NCBI RefSeq assembly: GCF_900112335.1
Contig: NZ_FOLG01000018.1
Coordinates: 1 to 64,000 of the forward strand
Source: Tropicimonas isoalkanivorans
GTDB taxonomy: Bacteria > Pseudomonadota > Alphaproteobacteria > Rhodobacterales > Rhodobacteraceae
Direction: 5' to 3'
Length of the DNA stretch: 64,000 nucleotides
Shown here: piece after piece, positions 28,551 through 40,190 of the stretch
Numbering within the stretch: position 1 is the stretch's first letter
How the letters are laid out: the number at the start of each line of letters is the position of its first letter
Program-made: the position numbers and the translations under genes
Notes under the pieces: model-generated
Database searches by the model: none
What the model was told of the DNA's origin: nothing
Seen by the model: only the letters and a program-made list of their open reading frames with translations

Positions 28551-29696
28551 ATGACCAGCATTACACTCAACAATGTCGAAAAGAGTTTCGGCAAGGTGAC
28601 CGTCCTCCACGATATCGACCTGATGATCGAAGACGGCGAATTCTGCGTCTTCCTGGGGCCGTCCGGCTGCGGAAAGTCCACGCTGCTGCGGATGATCGCC
28701 GGCATCGAGACGGTGACCTCCGGGGATCTGCGGATCGGCGGCGAGCGCATGAACGACGTTCTCCCGTCCGAACGCCGGGTCGCCATGGTGTTCCAGAACT
28801 ACGCGCTTTACCCGCACATGAGCGTCTACGAAAACATGGCGTTCGGTCTGAAACAGGCCAAAACCCCGAAGGACGAGATCGCCAAACGCGTGCAGATCGC
28901 CGCCAAGACGCTGCAGATCGAGCCGCTCCTTGAACGGCGGCCGAAGGAGCTTTCCGGCGGCCAGCGTCAGCGGGTCGCCATCGGGCGCGCCATCGTGCGG
29001 CAACCGGCAGTGTTCCTGTTCGACGAACCGCTGTCGAACCTGGACGCGGCCCTGCGCGTTCACATGCGGACCGAGATCGCGAACCTGCACCGCGACTTTC
29101 CTCACGCCAGCATGATCTACGTCACCCACGACCAGACCGAAGCGATGGCGCTGGCCGACAAGATCGTTCTGCTGCGCTCTGGTGAAGACGTGCTGACCAA
29201 GGGAAGTATCGCCCAGTCCGGAAGCCCGCTGGAACTCTATCACCGGCCGAAAAACCGGTTCGTGGCCGGGTTCCTGGGCTCGCCGTCGATGAACTTCCTC
29301 CCGGTCACTCTGGTGAACGCCAACACGGAGGGCGCAACAGTGCGCCTTGCATCGGGTGAGATCATCGACGTTCCGGTAGACGCGCGCACGCTGTCTGCCG
29401 GGGCGCCGCTCACTCTGGGCGTCCGGCCGGAACACATGGTCCCTGCCCCTCCGGGAACCGACACGCAGGTGATCCGCAAGGTCGTCCATTCGATCGAGAA
29501 CTTTGGCGAGCACAGCTATCTCTACCTGTCCGATACGCCCGACGAGCCCTGTATCGCCAAGGTGGCCGACGACGTTCTCGAAACGGCCGAGGGGCCGGTG
29601 GCGTTCCGCGTCCGGCCCTCCGCCTGCCACCTGTTCGACGCCAACGGTGACGCCCTGCCGTACTTGGCCGACGCGACCTCGCGCACCTTCGCCTGA
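28551..29696 (+). CDS. CUT1 sugar ABC transporter ATPase (UgpC/MsmK-like)
   Basis: A 381-residue ABC ATPase of the MalK/UgpC type. Walker A is GPSGCGKST (about residues 37-45), the signature [16 protein letters not shown], Walker [14 protein letters not shown], and the switch His in [13 protein letters not shown]-terminal TOBE/OB regulatory domain follows (about 240-381). It energises the transporter; ATPases of this class can serve several CUT1 systems. AGGGACAGGAAACGA precedes the ATG. Confidence 0.94.
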   Translation: MTSITLNNVEKSFGKVTVLHDIDLMIEDGEFCVFLGPSGCGKSTLLRMIAGIETVTSGDLRIGGERMNDVLPSERRVAMVFQNYALYPHMSVYENMAFGLKQAKTPKDEIAKRVQIAAKTLQIEPLLERRPKELSGGQRQRVAIGRAIVRQPAVFLFDEPLSNLDAALRVHMRTEIANLHRDFPHASMIYVTHDQTEAMALADKIVLLRSGEDVLTKGSIAQSGSPLELYHRPKNRFVAGFLGSPSMNFLPVTLVNANTEGATVRLASGEIIDVPVDARTLSAGAPLTLGVRPEHMVPAPPGTDTQVIRKVVHSIENFGEHSYLYLSDTPDEPCIAKVADDVLETAEGPVAFRVRPSACHLFDANGDALPYLADATSRTFA

Positions 29697-29744
29697 TCGC
29701 ACCCCTTTATCGCGGCCACGGCCGCGCAACCTGATGGAATTACC

Positions 29745-32156
29745 ATGACTGACCTCTACAAAGACCCGGCACAGTCCATCGAGGCACGTGTCGACGACCT
29801 TCTGGCGCGCATGTCGCTCGAAGAAAAGATCGGACAGATGCACTCGGTGTGGCTGTTTCTCAACGAGAATGGCCAGCACACGACCCGCAGCGATCAGTTC
29901 ACCGGCTCGTCCGACCAGGATACGCTGAAGGACATGCTGAACACCGGCCTGGGGCAGATCACCCGGCCCCTCGGCACCCGCACCGTTGAGCCGGCGGCCG
30001 GCGTTCGCGCGCTGAACAGCCTGCAGAAGTACCTCGTCGAGGAAACACGGCTGGGCATCCCGGTGATGTCGCACGAAGAGTGCCTGTCCGGGCTCATGAT
30101 CAGCGGCGCCACGCTCTTTCCGTCGGCGCTGTCCTTCGGCGCGACCTGGAACCCGGAGCTGGTCGAACGTGTCGGCGATGCGATCGGTGCCGAGCTGCGC
30201 ATGATCGGCTGCCACCAGGGGCTTGCCCCGGTGCTCGACGTTGCCCGCGACTCGCGTTGGGGCCGCACGGAGGAGACTTTCGGCGAAGATCCCTACCTCA
30301 CCGGTGTCCTCGCGACCCGCTACGTAAGAGGGCTGCAAGGCGAAAAACGCGACGTGCTTGCAACGCTCAAACACTACGCCGGTCACTCCGCCAGTGAAGG
30401 CGGCCGCAACCATGCGCCGGTGCACATGGGATGGCGGGAGTTGAACGACACGTTCCTGTTGCCGTTCGAAATGGCCGTGAAGCTCGGCAATGCCGGCTCC
30501 GTGATGCCGGCCTATCATGATATCGACAACGAACCCGTCCACGCCTCCAAGCACCTCCTGACCAAGGTGCTGCGCGACGACTGGGGCTTTGATGGCATCG
30601 TCGTTGCCGACTACGTCGGCGTCAGCCTGCTCTACCAGCACCACGGCATCGCCACGGATACCGCGGAGGCCGCGGCCCTCTCGTTCAATGCGGGCCTCGA
30701 CGTCGAACTGCCGGGCAATGACTGCGCCAAGGACCTCAAGCTGGCTATCGAACGCGGCCAGATCTCTCTCGACAAGGTTGACGAGGTGGTGCGCCGCGTC
30801 CTGACGGAGAAATTCCGCATCGGGCTGTTCGAGAAGCCCTATACCGACGACGCGGCAATCGAGCTTCGATCCGACGCGGCAGTGCAGGTCGCCCGCGAGG
30901 TCGCGGAACAGTCTGTGGTCATCCTCGACAACAACGGCGTGCTGCCGCTGGACGACCGGGCGAAGGTGGCGGTCATCGGCCCGACCGCCGACGATCCGCT
31001 GGCGCTCCTTGGCGACTACAGCTTCCCCGTGCACCTCATCCACAATGAAGAAACGGATGACGTGGCGACCGTCGTCACCCCGCGCGCGGGCCTCGAGGCG
31101 GCGCTCGGAGACGGCCGGGTCGTCTACGCCCGGGGCTGCAATATCCTCGATGAGCGCAAAGCCGGCGCGCCGGTCTTCCCCGGCGATGTTGACGACAGCA
31201 CGAGCCTGCAGCAAGCGTCGCCGCTGTCCTCCCGGCTCGACATGATCCCCGAGGCCGTGGCTGCCGCCGAAGCCGCGGATGTCGCCATCGTCTGTGTCGG
31301 CGATCTGTCCGGCATCTTCCAGACCGGCACCGTCGGCGAAGGCTCCGATGTCGACACGCTGGAACTGCCGGGGGTGCAGCAGCAATTGCTGGACGCCGTG
31401 GTCGCCACCGGCAAGCCCGTCATCGTGGTGGTGATCAGCGGTCGCCCCTACAACCTCGGCGGCCTTGAGGACAAGATCGCGGCCCAGGTCTGGGCATTCT
31501 TCGCCGGGCAAGAAGGCGGGACAGCGCTCGCAAGCGTCCTAACCGGCGCGATCGAACCTTCCGGGCGTCTCACGCTCTCGGTCCCGCGAAGCGTTGGCGC
31601 CGCGCCGTACTTCTACAACCACGCCTTCAAGAGCTCCGGCACGCCAATCGCCCGCCACTTCGGCAGCCGGTATCCGTTCGGCCACGGCCTGGCGTACACG
31701 GACTTCGAGTTCGCCAACCTGGAGCTGGAAGCGGATACCGTGGACATCGAAAGCGGCGACGTTCGCCTGTCTTTCGAGATCCGCAACACCGGCAAGCGCG
31801 ACGGCGTGGCCGTTCCGCAGCTCTACGTCCGCGACGAACTTGCCAGCGTCGTTCGCCCGGTCAAAGAGCTGAAGGCATTCGGCCGGGTGAGCCTCAAGGC
31901 CGGGGAAACCGCGCGTGTTACCTTCAGCGTTCCCAGCGACATGCTGAGTTTCACCGGGCCGGAGGGCACGCGCATCGTCGAGCCCGGCTTCTTCACGCTG
32001 ATGGTCGGTGCGTCGAGCGGCGATATCCGGCTGACCGGACGTGTAGAGGGGACCGGCGCCCGCCGCACGCTCCCCAAAGACTGGCGGATGGAAAGCACGT
32101 GTGAATTCGAAACCATCGCGACGTCCGCGCAAGCCGTCGCTGCAACTGGAGTGTGA
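29745..32156 (+). CDS. GH3 beta-glycosidase (beta-xylosidase/beta-glucosidase)
   Basis: An 803-residue glycoside hydrolase family 3 enzyme. The N-terminal TIM barrel has the family start ARVDDLLARMSLEEKIGQM and the nucleophile in GFDGIVVADYVG (Asp289); the alpha/beta sandwich domain begins around residue 390 (SVVILDNNGVLPL), and a C-terminal fibronectin-III-like domain ends the protein. No signal peptide is present, so it acts on imported oligosaccharides in the cytosol. Linked xylose isomerase points to beta-xylosidase activity, but GH3 specificity cannot be read from sequence alone. It lies 48 bases after the ATPase gene. Confidence 0.92.
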   Translation: MTDLYKDPAQSIEARVDDLLARMSLEEKIGQMHSVWLFLNENGQHTTRSDQFTGSSDQDTLKDMLNTGLGQITRPLGTRTVEPAAGVRALNSLQKYLVEETRLGIPVMSHEECLSGLMISGATLFPSALSFGATWNPELVERVGDAIGAELRMIGCHQGLAPVLDVARDSRWGRTEETFGEDPYLTGVLATRYVRGLQGEKRDVLATLKHYAGHSASEGGRNHAPVHMGWRELNDTFLLPFEMAVKLGNAGSVMPAYHDIDNEPVHASKHLLTKVLRDDWGFDGIVVADYVGVSLLYQHHGIATDTAEAAALSFNAGLDVELPGNDCAKDLKLAIERGQISLDKVDEVVRRVLTEKFRIGLFEKPYTDDAAIELRSDAAVQVAREVAEQSVVILDNNGVLPLDDRAKVAVIGPTADDPLALLGDYSFPVHLIHNEETDDVATVVTPRAGLEAALGDGRVVYARGCNILDERKAGAPVFPGDVDDSTSLQQASPLSSRLDMIPEAVAAAEAADVAIVCVGDLSGIFQTGTVGEGSDVDTLELPGVQQQLLDAVVATGKPVIVVVISGRPYNLGGLEDKIAAQVWAFFAGQEGGTALASVLTGAIEPSGRLTLSVPRSVGAAPYFYNHAFKSSGTPIARHFGSRYPFGHGLAYTDFEFANLELEADTVDIESGDVRLSFEIRNTGKRDGVAVPQLYVRDELASVVRPVKELKAFGRVSLKAGETARVTFSVPSDMLSFTGPEGTRIVEPGFFTLMVGASSGDIRLTGRVEGTGARRTLPKDWRMESTCEFETIATSAQAVAATGV

Positions 32157-32159
32157 CCC

Positions 32160-33470
<1,311 letters not shown>

Positions 33471-33521
33471 GACCTGCGGTTCCGCCGTCGCGAGGCGGCC
33501 GGGACATCGATCTGAACCGGG

Positions 33522-33562
33522 GACCCGGCCTCCCGCCTCACGGTGGGGGGCCGGGTCTTCTT
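33522..33562. terminator. Terminator hairpin between xylA and convergent lysR-type gene
   Basis: Stem GACCCGGCC (33522-33530) / GGCCGGGTC (33549-33557), extendable inward by CCC/GGG, followed by TTCTTCGT. It lies in the short gap between two convergent genes and probably ends the xylo-oligosaccharide transcript. Confidence 0.75.
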
Positions 33563-33580
33563 CGTACCGCCCTGCCCTCC

Positions 33581-34483
33581 TTACCCGGCCCGATACCGCA
33601 GCGCATCGGCCAGCAGGCGGAACGATGGGAGGCGCTGACGGCGGCTTGGGAAATAGAGGTGATAGCCTGGGAACGGCGGGCACCAGTCCGTGAGGCAGGC
33701 GACGAGGTCCCCCCGCGCCACGAGGTCCCCCAAGTGGTCCTCCGGCAGGAAGACGAGTCCTTCGCCGGCAATCGCCGCAGCGATCATCAGATCGGGATCG
33801 TTGGAGGTGAACTGCCCCTCCACCCGCACGTTCAGCGCCTGCCCGTTCTTCTCGAATTCCCACGCATAGAGCCCGCCCAGCGTCGGCAGGCGCAGGTTGA
33901 TGCAGTTGTGCTCCGTCAGGTCGCGCGGCGTCTCCGGCGCCGGGCGGCGAGCGAAATAGGCGGGGCTCCCGGCGACGATCATCCGCATGTCAGGACCGAT
34001 ACGGATCGCGATCATGTCCTTCTCCACCTCCTCGCCGAGGCGGACGCCGGCATCGAACCCTTCCCGCACGATATCCACCAGCCGCTGGTCGATGTTGATC
34101 TCGATATTGAGGCCCGGATAGGCCGCCATCAACGCGCTCACGGCGGGCATCAGGATGTCACGGGCGACATTTCGGCTGGCCGTGATGCGGATGGTTCCGC
34201 TGGGCTGGCTGCGCAGTTCGTCAAGTTCCATGAGCCGGGACTCGATGTCCTCGAAGGCCGGTCCAAGGGTTTCGGCAAGCCGCAGCCCCGCCTCCGTCGG
34301 CGCGACGTTCCGCGTAGTGCGCGTGAGCAGCCGAATGTCCAACCGCTCCTCCAGGCGCCGAACCACGTGGCTCAACGCGCTTTGCGAGGTGCCGAGACGG
34401 GCGGCTGCACGGGTGAAACTGCGTTCCTCGGCCACCGCGAGGAACGCCATGAGGTCGCCAAGTTCATCCCGACGCAAGGGCAT
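33581..34483 (-). CDS. LysR-family transcriptional regulator
   Basis: A 300-residue LysR regulator with an N-terminal helix-turn-helix (FTRAAARLGTSQSALSHVVR, about residues 22-41) and an effector domain of the CrgA/YafC-like subgroup (SGTIRITASRNVARDILMPA). The start at 34483 gives the usual MPLRRDELGDLMAFLAV opening, with GGAG upstream. It is divergent from the cupin and alcohol dehydrogenase genes, which such regulators commonly control. Confidence 0.88.
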   Translation of the reverse strand: MPLRRDELGDLMAFLAVAEERSFTRAAARLGTSQSALSHVVRRLEERLDIRLLTRTTRNVAPTEAGLRLAETLGPAFEDIESRLMELDELRSQPSGTIRITASRNVARDILMPAVSALMAAYPGLNIEINIDQRLVDIVREGFDAGVRLGEEVEKDMIAIRIGPDMRMIVAGSPAYFARRPAPETPRDLTEHNCINLRLPTLGGLYAWEFEKNGQALNVRVEGQFTSNDPDLMIAAAIAGEGLVFLPEDHLGDLVARGDLVACLTDWCPPFPGYHLYFPSRRQRLPSFRLLADALRYRAG

Positions 34484-34619
34484 GAAGTCGGACTCCTGCC
34501 GATTGATGAATGATCGATATAGGCACAATAGGCAATTCATCTCTAATCCGGAAGGGAGCAGGACCTATACTTGTCAAAGCCCGACATGTGACCCGGTGCC
34601 TGTGACGAAAGGAAACCCG

Positions 34620-35015
34620 ATGAAGATCCTCACCCCGAGCGACCAGCCCTCCGCCCAGGGACCAGCGGAGACGTTCTCCGGGCAAGTCCGGATCGACGGC
34701 ATGTTCGCCATGCCCGACCCCGCCTCCGGCGCCGCAGCGCTGGTCACCTTCGAGCCAGGCGCCCGCACGGCCTGGCACACCCACCCGCGCGGCCAGCTTC
34801 TGCTCGTCGTCTCTGGCGAAGGCTGGGTGCAGACCGAGGGTGGACCGAAACAGACGATCCGCGCGGGCGACACCGTTTGGTTCGATCCCGGCGAGCGCCA
34901 CTGGCACGGCGCGACGGCTCAGAATGCGATGAGCCATGTCGCCATCCAGGAGCGGGAGAACGGCTCCCCCGTCGACTGGCAGGAGCATGTCACCGACGAG
35001 GACTACCTCTCCTGA
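34620..35015 (+). CDS. Cupin-domain protein
   Basis: A 131-residue single-domain cupin. The metal-binding motif 1 is at TAWHTHPRGQLLLVVSGEGW (His-x-His, about residues 49-51) and motif 2 at PGERHWHGA. Homologues are often annotated as quercetin- or mandelonitrile-lyase-like cupins and co-occur with dehydrogenases and LysR regulators. AAAGGAAACCCG precedes the ATG. Function unknown; probably in a two-gene operon with the alcohol dehydrogenase. Confidence 0.85.
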   Translation: MKILTPSDQPSAQGPAETFSGQVRIDGMFAMPDPASGAAALVTFEPGARTAWHTHPRGQLLLVVSGEGWVQTEGGPKQTIRAGDTVWFDPGERHWHGATAQNAMSHVAIQERENGSPVDWQEHVTDEDYLS

Positions 35016-35105
35016 GGCCACGCCTACCCGCACCGGCCTGACACCATTCTTCACCCGTCAAAGCAGCGCCGCCCGCGCCCTGCCCGACTCATCAAGGAAA
35101 GTTCC

Positions 35106-36122
35106 ATGTACGCCACCCTCATGCATGCCCCCGGCGACGTCCGCTACGAACGCGTCGACGATCCGAAAATCCTCAAGCCCACCGACGCAATCATCGAGCT
35201 ATCGGCCACTTGTATCTGCGGATCGGACCTCTGGCCCTATCGCGGCGCTCAGCCCTTCGAGGAGCCCATGCACATGGGCCACGAGTATTGCGGCAAGGTA
35301 ATCGAGGTGGGCAGCGAGGTCCGCACGATCCGCCCGGGGCAATTCGTCGTCGGCTCCTTCGTGATCTCGGACAACACCTGCCCGCATTGCCAGTTCGGCT
35401 ACCCGTCCTCGTGCGAACAGCGGGAATTCATGTCCGGCGCACAGGCGCCCTACGCTCGCGTGCCACTGGCCGACGGCACGCTCGTCGCCACCGAGGAAAT
35501 GCCGACTGACGAACAGATCCCCTACATGCTCGCAAGCTCCGACGTGCTTGGCACGGGTTACTACGCAGCCGAAGCCGCCGGTGTAACCAATGGCTCGACC
35601 GCCGTCGTGGTCGGGGACGGAGCGGTGGGCCTGATGGCCGTCCTCTCCGCCAAAATGCGCGGCGCCGAGCGCATCATCGCCATGAGCCGGCACGAAAGCC
35701 GCCAGAAGCTCGCCCGGGAATACGGCGCGACGGACATCGTCGCCTCCCGTGGTGAGGAGGGCATTGCCGAAGTGATGGACCTGACCAACGGCGTCGGCGC
35801 CGACGCGGTGCTGGAATGCGTGGGCCTGCAGCAGTCCATGGATCAGGCCCTCGGCGTCTGCAGGCCCGGCGGCGCGGTCGGCTTCGTCGGCGTGCCGCAC
35901 GAGGTGACCTTCACCGGCGAGGGGCTCTTCTTCGCCCAGAAGCGCCTGTTCGGTGGTCCGGCCCCGGTACGCCGCTACCTGCCGGATCTGATGCAACGCG
36001 TGTTGGAAGGCGAGATCAAACCGGGCAAGGTCTTCGATCTGGAACTGCCCATCGCCGAGGTGGCGGACGGCTACCGCGCCATGGACGAGCGCCGCGCGAT
36101 CAAGACCCTGCTCCGCGTCTGA
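35106..36122 (+). CDS. Zinc-dependent alcohol dehydrogenase family protein
   Basis: A 338-residue MDR-superfamily oxidoreductase. The catalytic zinc site has Cys in CICGSDLWPYRG and His-Glu in MGHEYCGKV. The structural-zinc loop reads CPHCQFGYPSSC, so one of the four usual cysteines is absent and structural zinc binding may be lost or altered. The Rossmann motif is VVGDGAVGLMAV. Substrate unknown. It lies 90 bases after the cupin gene and probably shares its LysR regulator. Confidence 0.87.
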   Translation: MYATLMHAPGDVRYERVDDPKILKPTDAIIELSATCICGSDLWPYRGAQPFEEPMHMGHEYCGKVIEVGSEVRTIRPGQFVVGSFVISDNTCPHCQFGYPSSCEQREFMSGAQAPYARVPLADGTLVATEEMPTDEQIPYMLASSDVLGTGYYAAEAAGVTNGSTAVVVGDGAVGLMAVLSAKMRGAERIIAMSRHESRQKLAREYGATDIVASRGEEGIAEVMDLTNGVGADAVLECVGLQQSMDQALGVCRPGGAVGFVGVPHEVTFTGEGLFFAQKRLFGGPAPVRRYLPDLMQRVLEGEIKPGKVFDLELPIAEVADGYRAMDERRAIKTLLRV

Positions 36123-36459
36123 AACCTCGCAGGCCTGCGGCGCGCCCCGATCCCGCGTCACAGGCCACCTCCCAGCCGCTTCGCCCGAATTCCGCGGCGC
36201 AGCGACGCGGGGGGAGTGGCATTGCGGCCAGTGGTTTACAAACGGCTCGTCGCCGTACCATGCTTGCGCCGACTCTCCGGCTCACATGGCGGTAATCCGG
36301 GTCGTAACGACTCCCCTGCGGCCCGCGCGCCCGACTGTTCGCGATACACCCCGACCGTATCGCACTTCGGCGTGCGACATCCTCCTCGGTCCGGCGCGGC
36401 GACTTGTATTGGATGCGGCGGTCCGGGAGCGGCCTCCGGATGGGAAGGAGATCTGGCGG
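36123..36459. other. Intergenic region upstream of CoA-transferase genes
   Basis: About 340 bases with no supported gene. An open frame in phase with the CoA-transferase extends upstream to 36286 but lacks a ribosome site and family similarity. The promoter of the CoA-transferase operon is expected here; no clear operator stands out. Confidence 0.4.
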
Positions 36460-37113
36460 ATGAAGACAGCGAAGAAACCCCGCGAGCTGGCGGAGATGGT
36501 GCCCGAGGGCGCCGTTCTGCTGATCGGCGGGTTCATGGCCGTGGGCACGCCCGAGCGGATGATCGACGCGCTGGTGGAGCGCGGCGTAGGCGGCTTCACG
36601 GTGGTCGCGAACGACACCGCCATGCCGGGCCACGGCATCGGTAAGCTGGTGACAGCGGGCCTTATCTCCCGCGCCATCGTTAGCCACATCGGGCTCAACC
36701 CCGAAACGCAGGCCAAGATGATCGCAGGCGAGATAGACGTGGAGCTGGTGCCACAAGGCACGCTGGTGGAACGCATCCGCGCCGGCGGCGTGGGCCTCGG
36801 CGGAGTGCTGACGGCGACCGGCCTCGGCACGCCGGTGGCCGACGGCAAGCCGGTGGTCGAGGTCGACGGCAAGAGCTTCCTGCTGGAGAAACCGATCCGC
36901 GGCGACTTTGCCCTGATCCGCTGCAAACACGCGGACTACAAGGGGAACCTCGATTACGCTCTGACCGCACACAACTTCAACCCGATCATGGCCATGGCCG
37001 CCGATACGGTGATCGCCGAGCCGCAGGAGATCGTGCCGATCGGCGCCATCCCGCCGGATGCGGTGAAGACGCCCGGCATCCTGGTCGATCACCTTCTGTC
37101 GCGGGGGAACTGA
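36460..37113 (+). CDS. 3-oxoacid CoA-transferase subunit A
   Basis: A 217-residue alpha subunit of a family I CoA-transferase (AtoD/ScoA/PcaI type). It shows the family glycine-rich loop AVLLIGGFMAVGTPERMI near the N-terminus and FLLEKPIRGDFALIRCKHAD in the C-terminal half. It moves CoA from succinyl- or acetyl-CoA to a 3-oxo acid with subunit B. The ATG at 36460 follows GGGAAGGAG. The acid used (acetoacetate, 3-oxoadipate or another) cannot be told from sequence. Confidence 0.91.
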   Translation: MKTAKKPRELAEMVPEGAVLLIGGFMAVGTPERMIDALVERGVGGFTVVANDTAMPGHGIGKLVTAGLISRAIVSHIGLNPETQAKMIAGEIDVELVPQGTLVERIRAGGVGLGGVLTATGLGTPVADGKPVVEVDGKSFLLEKPIRGDFALIRCKHADYKGNLDYALTAHNFNPIMAMAADTVIAEPQEIVPIGAIPPDAVKTPGILVDHLLSRGN

Positions 37114-37114
37114 C

Positions 37115-37768
<654 letters not shown>

Positions 37769-38052
37769 CCGCCCCGCGTCGCCGCTCCCAGTGGTGGGCG
37801 GCGGCGTCCGGCGGCGGGTCACGGACGCGCCCAACCGAAGCCGTCAGCCGTGCTTCCGCCGGATCGTCACGAACACAGTGCGGCATCGAAGTCCCGATCG
37901 CGCGCCCGCCCACTGCCCCCTTCCCTCTGATAGACCCGCCGCCGCCGGAGCATTCCCCGGCGACGCTGTGTTTCCAAAGCGGGAACCGGCCGGCCAACTT
38001 TTCGCCCATTTGTTGGCCAAGTCTGGTCATTCATCTTAATTGGCAGGTACCC

Positions 38053-38250
38053 ATGACGACGAGATTTGGTCAGGACGGATTTCAGACGGCTGTCGCATTC
38101 TTCAAGGCGCTGCCATCACAGCTTCTCACCAAACACCAGGAGGCGCGGGACGAACGGCACATCCGCCGCATGGTTGACGAACTCGACTGGCGCAACGAAG
38201 GGCCCAGGAAAGCCGTGCGCCGAAAGAACAATCCCCTGAGCCGACGCTAA
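38053..38250 (+). CDS. Small hypothetical protein
   Basis: A possible 65-residue basic protein (TTRFGQDGFQTAVAFFKALP near the start, KAVRRKNNPLSRR at the end), no signal peptide or membrane helix. GGCAGG precedes the ATG at a workable distance. No family recognised. The reading frame is plausible but short, so it may not be a real gene. Confidence 0.4.
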   Translation: MTTRFGQDGFQTAVAFFKALPSQLLTKHQEARDERHIRRMVDELDWRNEGPRKAVRRKNNPLSRR

Positions 38251-38269
38251 CCTCTTCGCCGTCCCGGCG

Positions 38270-39274
38270 TCAGGTCGCCTCCTCCACCTCGGGGAGCGTA
38301 TACGTCCGGTCGAGCACAGCCTGACCCGGGCGGTAGATGCGCATCAGGAAGTTCCAGCCCCGGGTTATGTCCACCCGGTTCGGCTGGTCGCCGCAAAGCG
38401 CCTCGGGGCCGAAATGAACGGTGAACGTGCCGTCCTCGTTCAGCGTCACGTTGCGGTCGTTGACGATGTTGGTGTCGCTCTCCATGAACCCGTCCGCGCC
38501 ATAGACGGTGATCGACCAGAAGGCGTCGTTCGGCGGCACGTCGTAGGTCGCGGTGTAACAGGCATCCTCCGACTCCGGGCCGGTGTAGTTGATATAGACG
38601 GCATCCTTCTCCGGGAAGAGGCCCCACGCTCCCGCCACCGCAAGATGCCGCGTCTCCTCGTTCACCGTGCCGCGCGGCCCCATCCAGTCCGGCTCGTACT
38701 GGGTATAGGTCTGGAATTCCTCCTCGTACTCCGCCCGCAGGTCGAGCATGCTGTCCACGTCCCACTCAGGGTCCGGGAACAGGTCATGGCTCGAACCCTC
38801 TATGACGAACGCATTCTGCATTTCGTTGACGAGCGCGATATCGTCCGGATTGCCCGGGTCCATCATCTGGATGCGCATGATCAAAGCGACGTACTTGGTG
38901 TCACCCGGAATGTCGTATGTCCCCGGCTCGTAGAATACGGCCGGCGCGTAATGGTCGTTGTCGATGACCAGAACAGAAAAATACCGGTCGTCCGGAAACT
39001 CCGGAATGGTGATCGTCGCCCCGCCCTCGGTGTCCACAACGGCGCCCGCATAAAGCGTGTCGCGGTTCATACGCACAACCGCCTGTTCGTCCAGCGGCGT
39101 CGGCTTCCGGATGTAATAAAACCGGTTCACGTCGCTGCCCGCCTTCAACTGGAAAACGGCGAACGACATGTCGACCTCGGCCCGAATGTAAGTTTCCGGT
39201 GTTACCATTTCCTGCGCCGGAACTGGAAAAGATGTGAGCGCAAGGAGGCCCACGACCGTAGCAATGCTTTTCAT
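38270..39274 (-). CDS. Secreted DUF1254/DUF1214-type protein
   Basis: A 334-residue protein with a signal peptide ending at about residue 20 (PVPAQE). The DUF1254 region has VRMNRDTLYAGAVVDTEGG and FPDDRYFSVLVIDNDHY, and the C-terminal DUF1214 region has AFWSITVYGADGFM and YRPGQAVLD. Such proteins are widespread, periplasmic or lipidated, and have no firm function. It is monocistronic, convergent with the CoA-transferase operon side. Confidence 0.85.
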   Translation of the reverse strand: MKSIATVVGLLALTSFPVPAQEMVTPETYIRAEVDMSFAVFQLKAGSDVNRFYYIRKPTPLDEQAVVRMNRDTLYAGAVVDTEGGATITIPEFPDDRYFSVLVIDNDHYAPAVFYEPGTYDIPGDTKYVALIMRIQMMDPGNPDDIALVNEMQNAFVIEGSSHDLFPDPEWDVDSMLDLRAEYEEEFQTYTQYEPDWMGPRGTVNEETRHLAVAGAWGLFPEKDAVYINYTGPESEDACYTATYDVPPNDAFWSITVYGADGFMESDTNIVNDRNVTLNEDGTFTVHFGPEALCGDQPNRVDITRGWNFLMRIYRPGQAVLDRTYTLPEVEEAT

Positions 39275-39504
39275 CGAATGGTCCTTTTCATGACCCGAAA
39301 CGGTGGGAATGCCTTAATACACTAATAAGAGATACGCTGGACAACGCGTCGGTCAAACACCAATCGAGTCCCGGCCGGGCGGCAAACTGCCCTGTCCGGC
39401 GCCGCGCACTTCGCGCGGTATTCGATCTTGCCACTGCATTGTGGCCGCATTTCACCCGCAACGTGCGGCGACTCGACCGAGATCCAGCCGACCAAAGGGG
39501 CGGA

Positions 39505-39906
39505 ATGTCACGATACGTCGACAGCCACCTCGCCCTGGCCAAACGGCTCTCCAACGAAACCGGCCGTCCCATTGCCGACTGCATGGCCGAGGCTGCGGAG
39601 ATCCTCGTCCGCCGGCGGCGCGCCTCCCGCCTGCCAAAGACCAGTGCCCTGCTGATTTTCCTCGCGGCGGCCTTCGCCGTGAAAACCGCCGATGCCGTGG
39701 CCTACGCCGCGGGGACTGGCGGCCAGCTCCCCCCATTCGCCTCCGTCGCCCTCACCGGGGCCGCACTTGCGGGGATCTTCTGCCTCGCTCCGGAACTGCC
39801 GCTGCTGTCGCGGCTCTGGACCCGCCTCAATACCCCCCTCTTCATGGCCTCCATGATCTGGGTTCTGCTCGGCGATCCGACCGGCGCTTCGGCCCTTGTC
39901 GGTTAG
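39505..39906 (+). CDS. Small membrane protein, probably truncated by an in-frame amber codon
   Basis: A 133-residue protein with an N-terminal soluble stretch (residues 1-45) and about three hydrophobic segments (LLIFLAAAFAVKTADAVAYA, SVALTGAALAGIFCL, LFMASMIWVLLGD). AAAGGGGCGG precedes the ATG. The frame stops at TAG (39904-39906), but the same frame continues open to 40032 for 41 codons that look coding (LASAAYFAIATHAALSG, a further hydrophobic segment, then a basic tail). The ancestral protein was therefore probably about 175 residues, and the copy may be a nonsense mutant. Family not recognised. Confidence 0.6.
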   Translation: MSRYVDSHLALAKRLSNETGRPIADCMAEAAEILVRRRRASRLPKTSALLIFLAAAFAVKTADAVAYAAGTGGQLPPFASVALTGAALAGIFCLAPELPLLSRLWTRLNTPLFMASMIWVLLGDPTGASALVG

Positions 39907-40190
39907 CTGGCGAGCGCCGCCTACTTCGCCATCGCCACCCACGCCGCCCTGAGTGGTGCCTTGGATCCCGATCGCGCGCTCGACCTCCGTTCCAGGCTCA
40001 GCCAGAAGCCTTTCTGGAACCCTTGCGGCTGAATCCCCAAAGCCGCCGTTCCCAGCGGCGAGCGGGTCTATCGCAAAGTTCAGCGGGAGGCCACCCGGCG
40101 GCACGGTCGCCCGCGCCGCCAACTGGCTCTTGCATCAAGCCGGCGGCCGCGCGGGGCTGCAACGCCACGCGGCCGCCGATCACGTCGGCC

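Noticed and set aside
28530-31511. 993-codon open frame on the minus strand opposite the ABC ATPase and GH3 genes
   Set aside because: It is the mirror of two well-supported genes in high-GC DNA; its translation is rich in His, Arg, Asp and Val in the pattern of antisense frames, with no domain or ribosome site.
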